From CAYFFV01 sp964342695 (GTDB lineage Bacteria; Acidobacteriota; Vicinamibacteria; Vicinamibacterales; UBA8438): 17,775 bases of DNA. The notes under the pieces were generated by a model that saw nothing but the letters and a program-made list of their open reading frames with translations, was not told the DNA's origin and made no database searches. Shown piece after piece: positions 16,252 to 17,775 of this stretch. The translations under genes and the position numbers were made by a program. The stretch's first letter is position 1; the number at the start of each line of letters is the position of its first letter. The stretch covers positions 1 through 17,775 of the forward strand of contig CAYFFV010000030.1 in assembly GCA_964342695.1 (NCBI GenBank), written 5' to 3'.

Positions 16252-17775
16252 ATGGTTGAAAATTCGACTAGTGAAAAGTCCCATTATGGTAATGCCTATC
16301 CAAATTCTCGCCGTGTTTACGTGTCTGAGGGAAATGTTAGTGTTCCGATGCGGCAAGTAGCACTCTCCGATGGTGAACCGCCTGTGCTGCTCTACGACAC
16401 GAGTGGACCACGTGAATCAGAATCGATCGATGGGCTCCCACAGGTTCGACGCGATTGGGTGTTAGAAAGAGGAAATGTTACGGAATTACCCGTTGATGTG
16501 CACAGAACGGATACAAATATTTTCCCTAGTCGTTCAGCCTTAAAGGGAACGGGTGGTATTACTCAGATGTATCATGCAAAAAAGGGTGTTGTCACTAAAG
16601 AGATGGAATATATAGCCCTTCGGGAAGGGTTCGATGCAGATTTTGTTAGGTCAGAGGTTGCGAGTGGGCGAGCCATCATTCCATCGAACATCAATCACCC
16701 TGAACTTGAACCGATGGCGATTGGGCGAAAATTTCTTGTCAAGATAAATGCAAACATTGGAAATTCTGCGGTTAGTTCATCGATAGAAGAGGAAGTAGAA
16801 AAACTTCGATGGGCAACGTTGTGGGGTGCCGATACTGTCATGGATTTATCTACGGGTGACAATATTGCAGAAACGCGTGAATGGATCCTTAGAAACTCTC
16901 CGGTTCCAATTGGAACTGTCCCCATTTATCAGGCTCTTGAAAAAGTAGGAGGTCGTCCAGAAGATCTTACTTGGGAGATTTATCGAGACACTTTAATAGA
17001 GCAGGCTGAGCAGGGCGTGGACTATTTTACGGTTCACGCGGGTGTCCTGTTGTCTTATATACCCACGACGGCTAAACGGCTTACAGGTATTGTATCGCGT
17101 GGAGGGTCAATCATTGCAAAATGGTGTCTGGCACATCATGAGGAGAACTTCATGTACACGCATTTTGAAGATATTTGTGACATCATGCGTGCGTACGATG
17201 TTTCTTTTTCGCTTGGTGATGGACTTCGTCCGGGTTCAATTGCCGACGCCAATGATGAGGCACAATTTGCCGAGCTTCGTACACAAGGTGAATTGACTGA
17301 AATTGCGTGGCGTTATGACGTTCAGGTCATGAATGAAGGCCCAGGTCACGTTCCGATGCACCTTATTAAAGAAAATATGGACAAACAACTTGAATGGTGT
17401 CACGAGGCCCCATTTTATACGCTCGGACCGTTAACGACTGATGTCGCACCTGGTTATGACCACGTAACTTCTGCGATTGGTGCTGCAATGATTGGTTGGT
17501 ACGGGACTGCAATGTTGTGTTATGTAACACCTAAGGAACATCTAGGCCTTCCTGATAAAGAGGATGTTAAGGCTGGTGTTGTGAGTTATAAAATTGCGGC
17601 ACACGCAGCTGATCTCGCTAAAGGTCACCCAAGCGCCCAATCTTGGGATAATGCGCTTTCAAAGGCACGCTTTGAATTTAGATGGGAGGATCAATTCAAT
17701 TTGTCTCTCGATCCTATTACGGCTCGAGCGTTTCATGATGAAACGTTGCCGACCGAAAATGCGAAAGCGGCACAT
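16252..17775 (+). CDS. thiC: Phosphomethylpyrimidine synthase ThiC (3' end outside window)
   Basis: ThiC is the radical-SAM enzyme that rearranges aminoimidazole ribotide into HMP phosphate, the pyrimidine half of thiamine. I translated 508 codons in one open frame to the window end. Family landmarks are VPMRQVAL and LLYDTSGPRE near the N-terminus, RSALKGTGGITQMYHA, INANIGNSAV, ADTVMDLSTGDNI, PVPIGTVPIYQALEK, DYFTVHAGV, SLGDGLRPGSIADA, MNEGPGHVPMH, LGPLTTDVAPGYDH, IGAAMIGWYG and CYVTPKEHLGLP. The sequence stops at FHDETLPTENAKAAH, directly before the expected C-terminal CxxCxxxxC motif that binds the [4Fe-4S] cluster, so that motif cannot be checked. The N-terminal ThiC-associated domain is short compared with the E. 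coli enzyme (about 630). The start has a strong ribosome site. It diverges from rpiB; no other thi gene is in the window. Confidence 0.97.
   Translation, partial: MVENSTSEKSHYGNAYPNSRRVYVSEGNVSVPMRQVALSDGEPPVLLYDTSGPRESESIDGLPQVRRDWVLERGNVTELPVDVHRTDTNIFPSRSALKGTGGITQMYHAKKGVVTKEMEYIALREGFDADFVRSEVASGRAIIPSNINHPELEPMAIGRKFLVKINANIGNSAVSSSIEEEVEKLRWATLWGADTVMDLSTGDNIAETREWILRNSPVPIGTVPIYQALEKVGGRPEDLTWEIYRDTLIEQAEQGVDYFTVHAGVLLSYIPTTAKRLTGIVSRGGSIIAKWCLAHHEENFMYTHFEDICDIMRAYDVSFSLGDGLRPGSIADANDEAQFAELRTQGELTEIAWRYDVQVMNEGPGHVPMHLIKENMDKQLEWCHEAPFYTLGPLTTDVAPGYDHVTSAIGAAMIGWYGTAMLCYVTPKEHLGLPDKEDVKAGVVSYKIAAHAADLAKGHPSAQSWDNALSKARFEFRWEDQFNLSLDPITARAFHDETLPTENAKAAH

Overview
The window is a compact bacterial chromosomal segment made almost entirely of housekeeping genes. 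GC looks low to middling (judged by eye, not computed). Eleven genes account for nearly all of it, and no non-coding gap is longer than about 130 bases. I see no rRNA, tRNA, transposase, phage gene, CRISPR array, toxin-antitoxin pair or defence island, and no gene here looks transferred or decayed. The proteins and the gene order recall Acidobacteriota-like, Gram-negative bacteria (mutS2-dnaG-rpoD in a row, rpiB next to glyA). This placement comes from remembered synteny and was not tested by a search, so treat it as a lead.

Left block, minus strand (1-6244): larB, mutS2, dnaG and rpoD read leftward in that order. mutS2 and dnaG overlap by four bases, and a 47-base gap with a strong Shine-Dalgarno site precedes a TTG start of rpoD, whose 3' part runs off the window. 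This resembles a macromolecular-synthesis operon (primase plus primary sigma factor), with mutS2 in the place that rpsU holds in Enterobacteria. larB upstream is a nickel-pincer-cofactor type carboxylase with no lar partners in view.

Middle block, plus strand (about 6288-11622): a membrane-bound family 2 glycosyltransferase resembling cellulose/mannan synthases, then citrate synthase, lepA (EF4) and lepB (signal peptidase I). lepA and lepB are two bases apart and almost certainly co-transcribed.

Right block: rpiB, glyA, dinG and yggS run leftward (16123-11662) with gaps of 24, 24 and 7 bases and look like one operon. It meets lepB tail to tail at about 11640. A 128-base divergent control region separates rpiB from thiC, which reads rightward and is cut by the window end just before its cluster-binding cysteine motif is expected. 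Links between the genes include glyA (PLP-dependent serine/glycine and one-carbon metabolism) next to yggS (PLP homeostasis) in one operon, and rpiB and thiC sharing a divergent control region.

I did not find a new biological system. The points worth a second look are modest: an altered first motif in the MutS2 Smr domain, an orphan larB, an unclear start of the glycosyltransferase, no visible TPP riboswitch before thiC, and a TATAGT element recurring in three upstream regions.
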